Below, in pieces: positions 19,340 to 27,554 of a stretch of 32,959 bases of DNA (position 1 is its first letter; every line of letters begins with the position of its first letter). The notes below the pieces were generated by a model. It saw only the letters and a list, made by a program, of their open reading frames with translations. It searched no databases and had not been told where the DNA came from. The DNA comes from Pseudomonadales bacterium (GTDB lineage: Bacteria > Pseudomonadota > Gammaproteobacteria > Pseudomonadales > Pseudohongiellaceae), in NCBI GenBank assembly GCA_031260485.1, contig JAIRJU010000122.1, forward strand, positions 1 to 32,959. Reading direction: 5' to 3'. The position numbers were made by a program, and so were the translations under genes.

Positions 19340-20065
19340 ATGGAAGACAGTAAATCCTCGTTGGGCCACATGCCTGCTACTGAGCGCTGGATATTCGATG
19401 CCGAGGTGGTGGAGGTGTTCCCTGACATGCTGAGGCGTTCGATTCCGCAGTACGACGTGATGCGTCGCAGTGTATATGACGTCGGTATGCGTTTCGTGCA
19501 TCCGGCGCACTACATTGTCGATCTCGGCTGTTCGCGCGGCGATTCTCTCGCGCCTTTCGTGTCGCATTTTGGTGAAAACAATCGTTATTTGGGCATCGAC
19601 AACTCGCCGCCGATGATCAACATCGCCACGAAGCGCTTCGCAGCGGAAATAGACCAGGGTATTTTGCAGATTACGTGCGGTGATTTTGCCGGGGAATATC
19701 CCGACGCCAACACGACACTGACTCTGTGTATTCTATCTTTGCAGTTCGTGCCGCCGGAACATCGGCTAGAGGTGCTGAAGGCCGCATACCGCAATACCTG
19801 CGCCGGCGGCGCGTTCATTCTCGTCGAGAAGTTGCTCGGTGCGAGTAGCGAAATAGACGCGTTGATGGTGGAGCTGTATCTCGATATGAAGCGTAGCAAT
19901 GGCTACTCCCGCGACGAGATCGAACGGAAAAAAAATGCGCTCAAAGGCATTCTGATCCCGCACACAGCGAACCAAAATGAATCATTATTGCGATCGGCGG
20001 GTTTTCGCGGCGTTGATTGCTTCTGGCGCTGGATGAACTTTGCTGGATTTGTAGCCGTAAAGTAG
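19340..20065 (+). CDS. CmoA-like (carboxy-SAM synthase family) protein
   Basis: 241 aa, close to the 247 aa of E. coli CmoA, which makes carboxy-SAM from SAM and prephenate for wobble-uridine modification of tRNA. Shared blocks: IFDAEVVEVFPDMLRRSIPQY, VDLGCSRGDSL (motif I), GIDNSPPMI, SLQFVPPEHRLEVL, GGAFILVEKL, DMKRSNGYSRDEIERKK, and the C-terminal FNF/MNFAGFVAVK. From memory the Arg (R199) that holds the carboxylate in CmoA sits in the QKRS segment; here that position is Lys198 (RKKN). Tyr38 matches the Tyr of IPGY. There is no CmoB in view. It lies 53 bases after the O-methyltransferase, so it may be a specialised paralogue rather than the housekeeping enzyme. TAGG lies about 8 bases before the ATG. 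Confidence 0.78.
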   Translation: MEDSKSSLGHMPATERWIFDAEVVEVFPDMLRRSIPQYDVMRRSVYDVGMRFVHPAHYIVDLGCSRGDSLAPFVSHFGENNRYLGIDNSPPMINIATKRFAAEIDQGILQITCGDFAGEYPDANTTLTLCILSLQFVPPEHRLEVLKAAYRNTCAGGAFILVEKLLGASSEIDALMVELYLDMKRSNGYSRDEIERKKNALKGILIPHTANQNESLLRSAGFRGVDCFWRWMNFAGFVAVK

Positions 20066-20113
20066 TTGCAGCGGCGAATAGGTGAATAGGTGAATAAATA
20101 AAGGCTTACTTAA

Positions 20114-20146
20114 AACACCAGCCCTTGAGACTCAAGGGCTGGTGTT
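20114..20146 (-). terminator. Rho-independent terminator of the tRNA-Ser gene
   Basis: A perfect inverted repeat with 16-base arms around one central base (arm AACACCAGCCCTTGAG). On the minus strand it is followed by TTTTAAG, giving a stem with a T-run 7 bases after the tRNA CCA end. On the plus strand it may also end the CmoA-like transcript. Confidence 0.8.
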
Positions 20147-20153
20147 GTTGATT

Positions 20154-20243
20154 TGGCGGAGAGGTAGGGATTTGAACCCTAGAGCCCCTTGCGAGGCTAC
20201 CTGATTTCGAGTCAGGCCCGTTCGGCCACTCCGGCACCTCTCC
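20154..20243 (-). tRNA. tRNA-Ser (anticodon CGA)
   Basis: Reads on the minus strand from GGAGAGGTGCC at 20243. The acceptor stem GGAGAGG pairs with CCTCTCC, the discriminator is G, and CCA is encoded (20156-20154). The anticodon stem CCTGA/TCAGG encloses loop CTCGAAA, so the anticodon is CGA, reading UCG. The long variable arm (CCTCGCAAGGGG region) is the class II feature of tRNA-Ser, and the T loop is GTTCAAATC. It is a single isolated gene, 90 bases with CCA. Confidence 0.95.
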
Positions 20244-20264
20244 GGTGAGCAGCTTGAGGGGCGC

Positions 20265-20293
20265 TTGTTAGCTGTCTGCGCGCCAAAGTGCAA
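20265..20293 (-). promoter_or_regulatory. Promoter of the tRNA-Ser gene
   Basis: On the minus strand TTGCAC (20293-20288), 17 bases, TAACAA (20270-20265), followed by a GC-rich GCGCCCCTC discriminator, as seen at promoters of stable RNA genes under stringent control. It lies 21 bases before the tRNA. Confidence 0.6.
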
Positions 20294-20416
20294 GCCAAAA
20301 TTTACTTAAGGCGGCGCAAAGCGGCCTGCGCGCTTGGGTAAGGCCGGCTGGGGTGGTTATAGTGGCATCTCTTGGGTCGAGGGCCCTGCAACGACGAACA
20401 CCAGAAGAGCGCGGAT

Positions 20417-20914
20417 ATGAATGCTTTTTTCATCTGGCTGGAAAGCTCCAGCCTTAGCCTCTGGGTGCGGGGCGAGAGCGGCGCGGACATGGCGTTTCCC
20501 GTCATCATCAGCCTGCACGCGATTGGCATGGGCTTTCTCGCGGGCATTGCCAGCATGATCAATCTGCGCATTCTTGGGGTGGCGCCGAAGGTGCCGCTGG
20601 GCTGCTTGGCGGCGTTTTTGCCGGTGGCCTGGCTGGCGTTGGCGATCAACGTGGTGTCGGGTGTGTTGCTGCTGGTGGGGTATCCGACCAAGGCGCTCAC
20701 CAATTGGGTGTTCTATGTGAAGCTGTTGTGCCTCGCGGGGGCGCTGTGGGGGTTCTTGCATTTGCGCAGGCAGGTGTTGTTGGCGCCAACGCCGTTGAGC
20801 GCCGCGAGGCTCGTTGCCTACCAGCGCGTGGCGGCGTTGGCGACCTTGCTGTGGGTGGCGGCCATCGTCGCGGGGCGCCTTTTGGCCTATACCTATATTC
20901 ACCTTATGTCATGA
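20417..20914 (+). CDS. Small inner-membrane protein, DUF6644-like, paralogue 1
   Basis: 165 aa from the ATG at 20417 (MNAFFIWLESSS); the ORF track start 45 bases earlier reads as non-coding. It has four or five membrane helices: VIISLHAIGMGFLAGIA, a helix at VAWLALAINVVSGVLLLVG, VFYVKLLCLAGALWGFLH, and a last one at AALATLLWVAAIVAGRLLAYTY. Conserved features shared with the next gene are the LHAIG/LHFIG helix with a membrane His, the INLRILGV/IDLRLLGL pair, NVVSG, and the WxxVIVAGR end. The family name is from recall; function unknown. The gene downstream begins 10 bases later. Confidence 0.65.
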   Translation: MNAFFIWLESSSLSLWVRGESGADMAFPVIISLHAIGMGFLAGIASMINLRILGVAPKVPLGCLAAFLPVAWLALAINVVSGVLLLVGYPTKALTNWVFYVKLLCLAGALWGFLHLRRQVLLAPTPLSAARLVAYQRVAALATLLWVAAIVAGRLLAYTYIHLMS

Positions 20915-20924
20915 GTTTCTCGCC

Positions 20925-21413
20925 ATGATCGACGCACTTACGCAGTGGCTCAAAAGCACGTGGTTGTCGAAAGTGTTTTTGCATAACGGCGGCTGGTCGT
21001 GGCCGCTCAGCGAAACGCTGCATTTCATCGGTTTGTGTATGCTGATTGGCAGCATCGGTCTCATCGATCTGCGCTTGCTCGGCCTGGGCAAGGGCATTCG
21101 TTTTCTGGATTTGCATCGCTTCGTGGTGTTTGCGGTGGCGGGGTTTGCGCTGAACGTGGTGTCGGGGTCGCTGTTTTTGATTGGCGAGCCAGATCAGTAT
21201 CTGCTCAATCATGCCTTTCATTTCAAAGTGGCGTTTTTCGTGATTGCGGGGGGCAACGTGCTGGCGTTCTATGGCACGCAGTTTCAGCGGCTGAAATTAT
21301 TGGGGCCGGATGACGTAGCACCCTTGCCGGCGCGGGTGATGGCGGCGATCTCGCTCATTTGTTGGATCGGCGTGATCGTCGCGGGGCGGATGTTGACGTT
21401 TTATCGGCCTTGA
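20925..21413 (+). CDS. Small inner-membrane protein, DUF6644-like, paralogue 2
   Basis: 162 aa from the ATG at 20925 (MIDALTQWLKST), which lies 10 bases after the previous stop; the longer ORF from 20814 overlaps the previous gene in another frame. Membrane helices are at TLHFIGLCMLIGSIGLIDL, FVVFAVAGFALNVVSGSLFL, FKVAFFVIAGGNVLAFYG and VMAAISLICWIGVIVAGRML. It shares the His-containing first helix, the DLRLLGL motif, NVVSG, a K-containing helix start (FHFKVAFF / FYVKLLCL) and the VAGR ending with its neighbour, so the two probably arose by duplication and may form a complex. Conserved His in membrane helices could bind haem or a metal, but that is a guess. Confidence 0.65.
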   Translation: MIDALTQWLKSTWLSKVFLHNGGWSWPLSETLHFIGLCMLIGSIGLIDLRLLGLGKGIRFLDLHRFVVFAVAGFALNVVSGSLFLIGEPDQYLLNHAFHFKVAFFVIAGGNVLAFYGTQFQRLKLLGPDDVAPLPARVMAAISLICWIGVIVAGRMLTFYRP

Positions 21414-21480
21414 GGGGCCCTTTGGTCCTTGGTAACGTGCGCTTGCGCGTTTTGAGAAGTTTGTTCCAATATAGAGTGAG

Positions 21481-21600
21481 AGCCTCTGGTGGTCCCCGCC
21501 CTTATCCAGGGGACGCCTGCAAGTACATCCATGTAAGGCTCGGCTCGCGCCATCCCTGGCGCTCGACGCCCCTGGATAAGGGCGGGGACCACCAGAGGCT
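21481..21600. repeat. Large inverted-repeat element (120 bp, 32-bp perfect arms)
   Basis: The arms 21481-21512 and 21569-21600 are exact reverse complements over 32 bases, beginning AGCCTCTGGTGGTCCCCGCC. The 56-base centre holds two further small hairpins, TACATCCATGTA (21524-21535) and GCGCCATCCCTGGCGC (21547-21562). It lies between convergent genes and would form a very stable structure in RNA from either strand, so it can end both transcripts. The layout recalls non-coding repeats dispersed in gammaproteobacterial genomes; no second copy is in the window. Confidence 0.85.
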
Positions 21601-21632
21601 TGCATCCAGCCGCCGTTTTTAGTCCTTATCTT

Positions 21633-24230
21633 TCAGTCCTCATTCCATCTCTCGCTGGCGCCGCCGAAGGCGTAAGTTATTTTTAGCCAGGCACCGCGCG
21701 GTGGCGCGGGGGTGCGGAACTGTTGGTTTACCAGGGTGTAGAGACTGGTCATGCCTGAGAGGCCGTAGGTTGAATAGGTTTTATTGAACAGGTTGTCGAT
21801 ATTGAGCGCCAGGCGCAGCGCGCCGATCTGGTAGTGAGCGTCGAGATCGACCACGGTATAGCGGGGGAGTTTGCCGTCTGGGTCAGCGTTGTTCTCGTTG
21901 CCATGCGCGTATTGCTCGCCTACCACCATCAGGGTGGCGCCAAGGCGAAAATCGCGGGTGATTGGGTAGGCGGCGTGCAGTTTGAGAGTGCTGGCGGGAA
22001 TGCCGGGGATGCGGTTGCCGCTTTGCACGTTTTCGCCAGTGATCGTGGTGAACGGTGAGCGGTAGCGAGCTTGCACGTAGCCGTAGTTGGCGGCGAGTTC
22101 CAGCCGGTCGAGGTTTGCTTGAGCGCCAAATTCGATGCCACGGCGTTCGGTGTCGCCAACATTGCTGAAGTAGCCATAGGTCGCCGAGGTGGCGATGAAC
22201 TGAATGTCGTTGCGCAGGCGTGAGGTGTAAAGCGCCGCGTTCCAGGAGAGCGGGTTGGCTTGGGAGAGGTGTCCACGTGCGCCGAGTTCGAGGCTGCGGG
22301 CGGTTACTGCCTGGAGATCGGGATCGCCGTTGAAGCCGGTCGGTAAGCTGCAAGGGTGGTTCGGATCGGCGCAGGAGAGTTCGATCGAGGTTGGCGCCCG
22401 CATGGCTTCGCTATACGCGCCAAACAGGCCGGTGGTGCGCGCGAAATTGTAGTTGAAGCCCAGGCGGGGGTTGAAGCGCTGATAGCGGTGTACGCCATCG
22501 AGGCTGTTGGTTTGCGGCCCGGCCACGGCGCCAGAAGGGATGCCGTTGGGCGTGGCGAGCGCGCCCGGCGCGGTATTGGCGTAGCGGTAGGCGTTGAGGT
22601 AATTCGGGTTGTAGTAGGAAACGCCAGTGATGTCATCGGTCCATGAATAGCCGCCATCGTCGTTGAGATATTGCTGGTTCGCGCCTGCCTGATCGAGCGC
22701 GGTGTCGTCGTGGCTGCCGGCCAGGGTGAGGCTGAGTTGCGGTGTCACAGCGAAGGTATCGGTGAAATACACATTGGCTTCCCGCAGTGTCGAGCGCAGT
22801 GCGATCGCGGCCAGGTCGTTGCTGCCGCTGAAGGCGGGAAGGTTGGTGGAGGAAGGCGGCAGGCCGTTGGCGGTGAAGCCGTAGGCGCGATTGGGTGTGA
22901 CCACTGTCTGGTAGTCGAGCAAGCGCGCGAGGAAGGTGTCCTGGCGGTAGGCAATGGTGGAGCGGTTGAACACGAGGCCAAAGGTAAAGGCGTTTTTGTG
23001 GCCCGCGAGCGGCGCGGTAGTAGCCCATTGGAGGGAGGCGCCAGTGGTCTTTTGGCGCGTGGTGGAGGTCACGAGGCTAGCGTTGATGGTGTTGGTCCAG
23101 CGTTCGTAGCCGAGCGCCAGGGCGTCGGCTCCGGTGACGGCATTGAGGGCGCTGCCATTTAGCGTGGCGTTGGCGCAGCGCAGGCCGCTGGCGTTTGTGC
23201 TTAGCGAACCGGTGCTTGGCGAACCATCGCTGTTGAAGCAGCCATCATCCAGATCGGCGTTGCTGTTCATGCTCTGTGTGTTGGATTGGCGGTGATACAC
23301 CTGTGCGGATAACAGGCTGTTGCTGCTCAATTGCTGGCTGGCCTTCAGATTGCCTAGATGCAGGGTATTGGCGATGGCATCGGGCGCCGTGTAGGCGGCT
23401 TTGGGATTGGCTAGCATGTCCATGGGCAGCGCTTGCGTGCCTTGCAACAGGGTGTCGGCCCAGGCGCCGGAGAGTTCGACCAAGCTGCGCTCGTCCGCGC
23501 TATGCCAGCGCGCCTTGCCGAAGGCTTGCTTCACCGTCGAGCCAGAGAAGTAGCGAAAGCCATCCTGCTTGTCATAGTTGCCTGCCAGGAAATAATCGGT
23601 GTGCGTGGCGGCGTCCGCTGTGCCTGCTTCGATGCTGCCTGCCCGGCGTTGGAACGAGCCGCCTAGCGCGCTGAGCGAGAGGCCTGGGTTGTCTTGCCCA
23701 TTGCGGGTGTTGACCAGCAAGGCGCCACCGAGCGTATTGAGGCCAAAAATCGGGTTGGAGCCCGGCTGCACCTGAACGCTGGACAGCGCGTTCATCGGGA
23801 TGAGATCCCAGTTGACGATGGAACCGAAGGGCTCATTGACCCGCACGCCATCGAAATACACCGCCAAGCCGACAGGCGCACCGAGCAGTGAGGTGGCCTG
23901 AAAGCCACGGTAGTTGATGTCATTCTGGTAGGGATTGCCGGTGCCATCGCTCACGCTCACTGCGCCGAGGTTGCTGTTGAGCAGGTTGGCCATGTTGGTG
24001 GCGTTTTGGCGCTGGATGTCGGCGGCGCTCAAGATCTGCGCATTGGTAGGCACTTGCGACAGCGGCGTGCCCGTGGTGTCGAGCAAGGTGGCCACGATCA
24101 CGATTTCATCCAGCGTGGGCGTTAGTGTGGGGCTTGGTTCCTGCGCGTGAACGGTGCTAGCCAGGGCGCTCAGCGCCGAGGCGCTGGCCATGCCAAGGAG
24201 GTGGCGGTGGAGGGGAAGCGGGCGATTCAT
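21633..24230 (-). CDS. TonB-dependent receptor, plain type (no STN domain)
   Basis: 865 aa from the ATG at 24230 (MNRPLPLHRHLLG), with GAGGAAA about 9 bases upstream; the ORF start at 24269 lies before that site. The signal peptide ends at STVHAQ, then a TonB box-like TLDEIVIVAT, a plug with QNDINYRGFQATSLLGAPVGLAVYFDGVRVNEPFG and the PGSNPIFGLNTLGGALLV motif, and a barrel. The end is unusual: the normal aromatic last strand (WLKITYAF) is followed by nine extra residues, GGASERWNED. The plug resembles receptors for siderophore- or cobalamin-type ligands only at family level; the ligand is not known. It is divergent from the next receptor, with 206 bases between the starts. Confidence 0.88.
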   Translation of the reverse strand: MNRPLPLHRHLLGMASASALSALASTVHAQEPSPTLTPTLDEIVIVATLLDTTGTPLSQVPTNAQILSAADIQRQNATNMANLLNSNLGAVSVSDGTGNPYQNDINYRGFQATSLLGAPVGLAVYFDGVRVNEPFGSIVNWDLIPMNALSSVQVQPGSNPIFGLNTLGGALLVNTRNGQDNPGLSLSALGGSFQRRAGSIEAGTADAATHTDYFLAGNYDKQDGFRYFSGSTVKQAFGKARWHSADERSLVELSGAWADTLLQGTQALPMDMLANPKAAYTAPDAIANTLHLGNLKASQQLSSNSLLSAQVYHRQSNTQSMNSNADLDDGCFNSDGSPSTGSLSTNASGLRCANATLNGSALNAVTGADALALGYERWTNTINASLVTSTTRQKTTGASLQWATTAPLAGHKNAFTFGLVFNRSTIAYRQDTFLARLLDYQTVVTPNRAYGFTANGLPPSSTNLPAFSGSNDLAAIALRSTLREANVYFTDTFAVTPQLSLTLAGSHDDTALDQAGANQQYLNDDGGYSWTDDITGVSYYNPNYLNAYRYANTAPGALATPNGIPSGAVAGPQTNSLDGVHRYQRFNPRLGFNYNFARTTGLFGAYSEAMRAPTSIELSCADPNHPCSLPTGFNGDPDLQAVTARSLELGARGHLSQANPLSWNAALYTSRLRNDIQFIATSATYGYFSNVGDTERRGIEFGAQANLDRLELAANYGYVQARYRSPFTTITGENVQSGNRIPGIPASTLKLHAAYPITRDFRLGATLMVVGEQYAHGNENNADPDGKLPRYTVVDLDAHYQIGALRLALNIDNLFNKTYSTYGLSGMTSLYTLVNQQFRTPAPPRGAWLKITYAFGGASERWNED

Positions 24231-24385
24231 TTCAATAAATTTCCTCTGGCAAGCGGACTGCAGGGCCAATCAAGGCGGGCGTAGCCTTACGCAATATTAT
24301 TCTGATTTTCTTTCTCTCCCTACGTTTCTTTACCTGATTCACCGATATGGCGGCATATCGTGCGCGCCTGAAATTGGGTCAGTTG

Positions 24386-24405
24386 CTCTCCCGCTGGCGG
24401 GAGAG
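24386..24405. repeat. Short GC-rich palindrome related to the dispersed elements
   Basis: CTCTCCCGCTGGCGGGAGAG, a 20-base palindrome 31 bases before the receptor start at 24437. Its GCGGGAGAG half is shared with the 26-base elements at 5849 and 26766, so it may be a trimmed copy. It lies in the likely leader of the receptor mRNA. Confidence 0.6.
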
Positions 24406-24436
24406 ACCTGGAAAGAGAACTGGAGAGAGTATTGCA

Positions 24437-26755
24437 ATGTTCAACATGTTTCAAAGGCGGTCTTTGTGGCAAGCGATTCAGCATTCCACGGTGGGGCTGA
24501 TTTATGGCGTAGGTCTGTTGGGGGTGGTGAACGCCGTACACGCGGCTGAGGCTGGCCCTTACATCGACCCGGAAAATCCCGATTTTGGCCGCAAGGTCGA
24601 GGAGTTGATCGTTACGGCCTCGCGCGACAGTGGCCAGCTTCAGCCAGCCACCGCTTCGCTGGCGGCAACCCAGCCACAGTCGATCATCGACCGCAAGGCG
24701 ATCGATCAGTTCATTGCACAGAGCGCCGATTTCACGCAGATCGTCAATTTGTCGCCCAGCATGTCGGGAACCTCGTACAACGGGCCGGGGTTGAGCGAGG
24801 CCAAATCCACGCTGCGCGGCTTCAAGGACGGTGAATACAACATTACCTATGACGGCATCCCCTGGGGCGATGCCAACGGGCCGAGTCACCATTCAACTTC
24901 GTTCTTTCCGGCCTCGACGATAGGCGCAGTGGTGGTCGATCGCGGCCCTGGCGCGGCGGATCAGTTGGGTGTCGCTACCTTTGGCGGCTCGGTCAATCTG
25001 TTTTCGCCCGAAGTGAGTGAAGTTGGCGGCGGCTCGCAGCAATTTACGCTGGGCTCGTGGAACACGCTCATGTCAGTGACCAAGCTCTCGACTGGATCGA
25101 TCAGCCAGCTCAACGGCGCGCGTGCGCTGTTCAATATCCAGGCGCTGAAAACCGACGGCTACCTGACGCATTCGGATTCGACGGCTTACAACCAATTCGT
25201 GCGCGTGGTGGTGCCGATCGTTGACAGTTGGCAGTTGACCTTGCTCGGCACCTGGAATCAATCCAAGGTACAAATCAGCGACAGCAGCGGCGCGACACGC
25301 GAGCAGGTGGAAAAATACGGCAAGAATTTCGCGTTGACCGATGATCCCAAAAACCCGACGTACTGGCGTTACAACATCGTCGAGAAGCATACCTATTTCA
25401 ACTACGCGCGTTTGAGTGGCGATCTGACGCCAAAGACTCACCTCGAAAATACCGTTTATTCGTACTACTACAAGAACGATACGGAGTCGGCGCTCGATCC
25501 GACGGTGCCGGATGCCGACATCGCCAGTTGCAAGGGCTTGCAGATTACTCAGACCCCCGGCGGCTCGCCGGTGGTGAATTGCCATGTGCCTGGCTACACC
25601 AAGCTCAACGTCTATACGATCTACGGCAACATCCTGCACCTTGACCAGGAATTGCCGTTCGGTACCTTGAAAACGGGCCTCTGGCTAGAGCGCGCCGACA
25701 CTGGCCCGCGTGCCCGTTACGACTACGATGCCACCGCGAGCCTTTTTGGCGGGTTGCGTGTGCCTGACTACCGGCAAAAGGCGCTGCCCGGCGTTCCACA
25801 ATATCTTGAGTACGAACAGTACTCCGGCTGGAATCAGTACGAACCGTTCGTCAGTTTGGACTGGCGCGTGACGCCCGCGCTTACTGTCAGCCCTGGTATC
25901 AAATATGTGCATGAGAACCTGCATGTGGAAGCCGAAGTCAACCAGCGATCGCGCGAGCCATTCTTTGATTCTCATACCTTCACCAAGACCTTGTATTTCC
26001 TGACGGCCAACTACCGCATACAAGACAATCTTTCGGCGTATGCGCAGTACGCCACGGGCTTTTTGGTGCCGGATGTCAGTGTGACGCAGCAAAGCAATCC
26101 TGTACTGAGCGGTCTACAACCGCAGGAATCCACCAACTATCAGCTTGGAGTGGTCTATCACGGTTCGCGCGTCAGTTTCGATGGCGACATCTACTACATC
26201 GACTTCACCAACAAATTGCAGACGGTAAGCGTCACCGATCCCGTCACCAAGCAACAGGATACTGTCAACTTCAACCTCGGCGGCGCTGTCTACAAGGGCG
26301 TTGAAGGCCAGGTTACGTTCCAGGCTACCGACAACATCTTCTTGTTTGCCAACGGCTCGTTCAACCCGGCGACGGCGCAAGGTGGCGAAACCACGATCTA
26401 CGGCACGCCCGTGACAATCACCGGCGGCAAGCAGATTGCTGGCGCACCGCGCTCCACGGCGGGCTTTGGCGCCTACTGGCAGGACGCTGCCTTGACGGTG
26501 TCGCTGGTGGATAAATACACCGGCCAGTACTGGTCGGCGGAAGGCGAGCCGGAGGCATCCAAGATCAACGGCTATCACGCCACGGATCTGAGTGCGACGT
26601 ATCGCTGGGATCGCTGGCGCCTGCAAGCCTCGATCTACAACTTGTTTGATAGCCAGCGGCTGACCTCGATCAAGGTCGGCAAGACCGCGCCTGCCGACAT
26701 CCTTTATTTCCAGGCGGAACGTAATTTTCAACTGTCGTTGCGCATGAATTTCTGA
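24437..26755 (+). CDS. TonB-dependent receptor, upstream of acid phosphatase
   Basis: 772 aa from the ATG at 24437 (MFNMFQRRSLWQ), chosen because GGAGAGAG precedes it; the longer ORF start at 24347 runs through the palindrome. The signal peptide ends at AVHAAEAG. A TonB box-like VEELIVTASRD follows, then the plug (STLRGFKDGEYNITYDGIPWGDANGPSHHSTSFFPASTIGAVVVDRGPG) with the usual GVATFGGSVNLFSPEVSE, and a barrel with the terminal Phe (LSLRMNF). The acid phosphatase gene starts 67 bases after its stop, so the imported or surface-captured ligand may be a phosphate ester such as phytate. This is inference from position. There is no STN domain and no nearby sigma/anti-sigma pair. Confidence 0.88.
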   Translation: MFNMFQRRSLWQAIQHSTVGLIYGVGLLGVVNAVHAAEAGPYIDPENPDFGRKVEELIVTASRDSGQLQPATASLAATQPQSIIDRKAIDQFIAQSADFTQIVNLSPSMSGTSYNGPGLSEAKSTLRGFKDGEYNITYDGIPWGDANGPSHHSTSFFPASTIGAVVVDRGPGAADQLGVATFGGSVNLFSPEVSEVGGGSQQFTLGSWNTLMSVTKLSTGSISQLNGARALFNIQALKTDGYLTHSDSTAYNQFVRVVVPIVDSWQLTLLGTWNQSKVQISDSSGATREQVEKYGKNFALTDDPKNPTYWRYNIVEKHTYFNYARLSGDLTPKTHLENTVYSYYYKNDTESALDPTVPDADIASCKGLQITQTPGGSPVVNCHVPGYTKLNVYTIYGNILHLDQELPFGTLKTGLWLERADTGPRARYDYDATASLFGGLRVPDYRQKALPGVPQYLEYEQYSGWNQYEPFVSLDWRVTPALTVSPGIKYVHENLHVEAEVNQRSREPFFDSHTFTKTLYFLTANYRIQDNLSAYAQYATGFLVPDVSVTQQSNPVLSGLQPQESTNYQLGVVYHGSRVSFDGDIYYIDFTNKLQTVSVTDPVTKQQDTVNFNLGGAVYKGVEGQVTFQATDNIFLFANGSFNPATAQGGETTIYGTPVTITGGKQIAGAPRSTAGFGAYWQDAALTVSLVDKYTGQYWSAEGEPEASKINGYHATDLSATYRWDRWRLQASIYNLFDSQRLTSIKVGKTAPADILYFQAERNFQLSLRMNF

Positions 26756-26765
26756 TCACGCCCTG

Positions 26766-26791
26766 CCCCTCGCCCGCTTGCGGGAGAGGGG
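26766..26791. repeat. Dispersed GC-rich palindrome (REP-like), copy 2
   Basis: A 26-base hairpin with core CGCCCGCTTGCGGG, same length and flanks (CCCCT, AGGGG) and G-rich tail as the element at 5849. It lies between the receptor and phosphatase genes and may set their relative expression. Confidence 0.8.
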
Positions 26792-26822
26792 TTGGGGAGT
26801 ATTACTCTGAGAGAAAACTGGT

Positions 26823-27554
26823 ATGAACAGTCAAATTTCAAAAAAATCCTTGAAAATTTCCACGCATTCGCTGCTGATCGCGTTGGCACTCGGTTGGGCA
26901 GGGCTGCCTGCGCTTGCCGCCGAGCAGTCCTTCCTGGTGGCGGAAAAACTGGACCCGCAGCGCCTGCTGCCACCTCCGCCCACCGATCCTCTCGAACTGG
27001 CCGAGGATCTGGCCGTGGTCAAGCGCGTGATTGCCGCGCGCACGCCCCAGCGGCTGGCGGCGGCGCAGTGGGATGACGACCACGAGGATGCCAGCCTCTA
27101 CGGCGCCACGCTCGGCCCAGGTTTCGATCTGGCGGCGCTGCCAGCGACAGCGGAGCTGCTGACGATCGTCAAGCGTGAGGCGTCGCAGGCAGGTAAAACG
27201 GCGAAGGCCGTGTTTGCGCGCAATCGTCCTTGGGCGGTTGATCCGGCCATCGTCTCGATCTGCGATCCCAACGACAAACCGGCGACATCCTACCCGAGCG
27301 GTCATGGAATGCTCGGTTATGCCACCGCGCTGGTGCTGGTGGAACTCTTGCCCAATCGGGCGCAAGCGATTTTGGCGCGCGCGCAGGATTATGGCTTCAG
27401 CCGGGTGGTGTGCGGCTCGCATTTCCCCAGCGATCTGCGCGCCAGCGCCATGCTCAGCACTTACCTTGTCGATCACCTGCTGCAAGACGCTGAATTTCAG
27501 GTAAAGCTGGAAGCGGCGCGCGTTGAGTTGCAAGCGGCCAAGCTCACGCTGTGA
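26823..27554 (+). CDS. Class A non-specific acid phosphatase (PAP2 fold), PhoN-like
   Basis: 243 aa, periplasmic, with a signal peptide ending near LPALAA. The three-part phosphatase signature is complete: K128-x6-R135-P136 (KAVFARNRP), PSGH at 158-161 (SYPSGHGM), and SR-x5-H-x3-D with S193, R194, H200 (nucleophile) and D204 ([12 protein letters not shown]). Such enzymes release phosphate from many organic esters. It follows a TonB receptor, with the 26-base palindrome between, suggesting joint use in phosphate or organophosphate scavenging. Its last 11 bases overlap the end of the convergent dctA gene. Confidence 0.92.
   Translation: MNSQISKKSLKISTHSLLIALALGWAGLPALAAEQSFLVAEKLDPQRLLPPPPTDPLELAEDLAVVKRVIAARTPQRLAAAQWDDDHEDASLYGATLGPGFDLAALPATAELLTIVKREASQAGKTAKAVFARNRPWAVDPAIVSICDPNDKPATSYPSGHGMLGYATALVLVELLPNRAQAILARAQDYGFSRVVCGSHFPSDLRASAMLSTYLVDHLLQDAEFQVKLEAARVELQAAKLTL

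Noticed and set aside
20154-20243. tRNA-Ser as an integration site for a mobile element
   Set aside because: No integrase gene and no repeated tRNA 3' end was seen nearby.
20357-20902. 181-aa minus-strand ORF
   Set aside because: Antisense to the membrane protein at 20417, with a composition (many Gln, His, Arg) typical of shadow frames.
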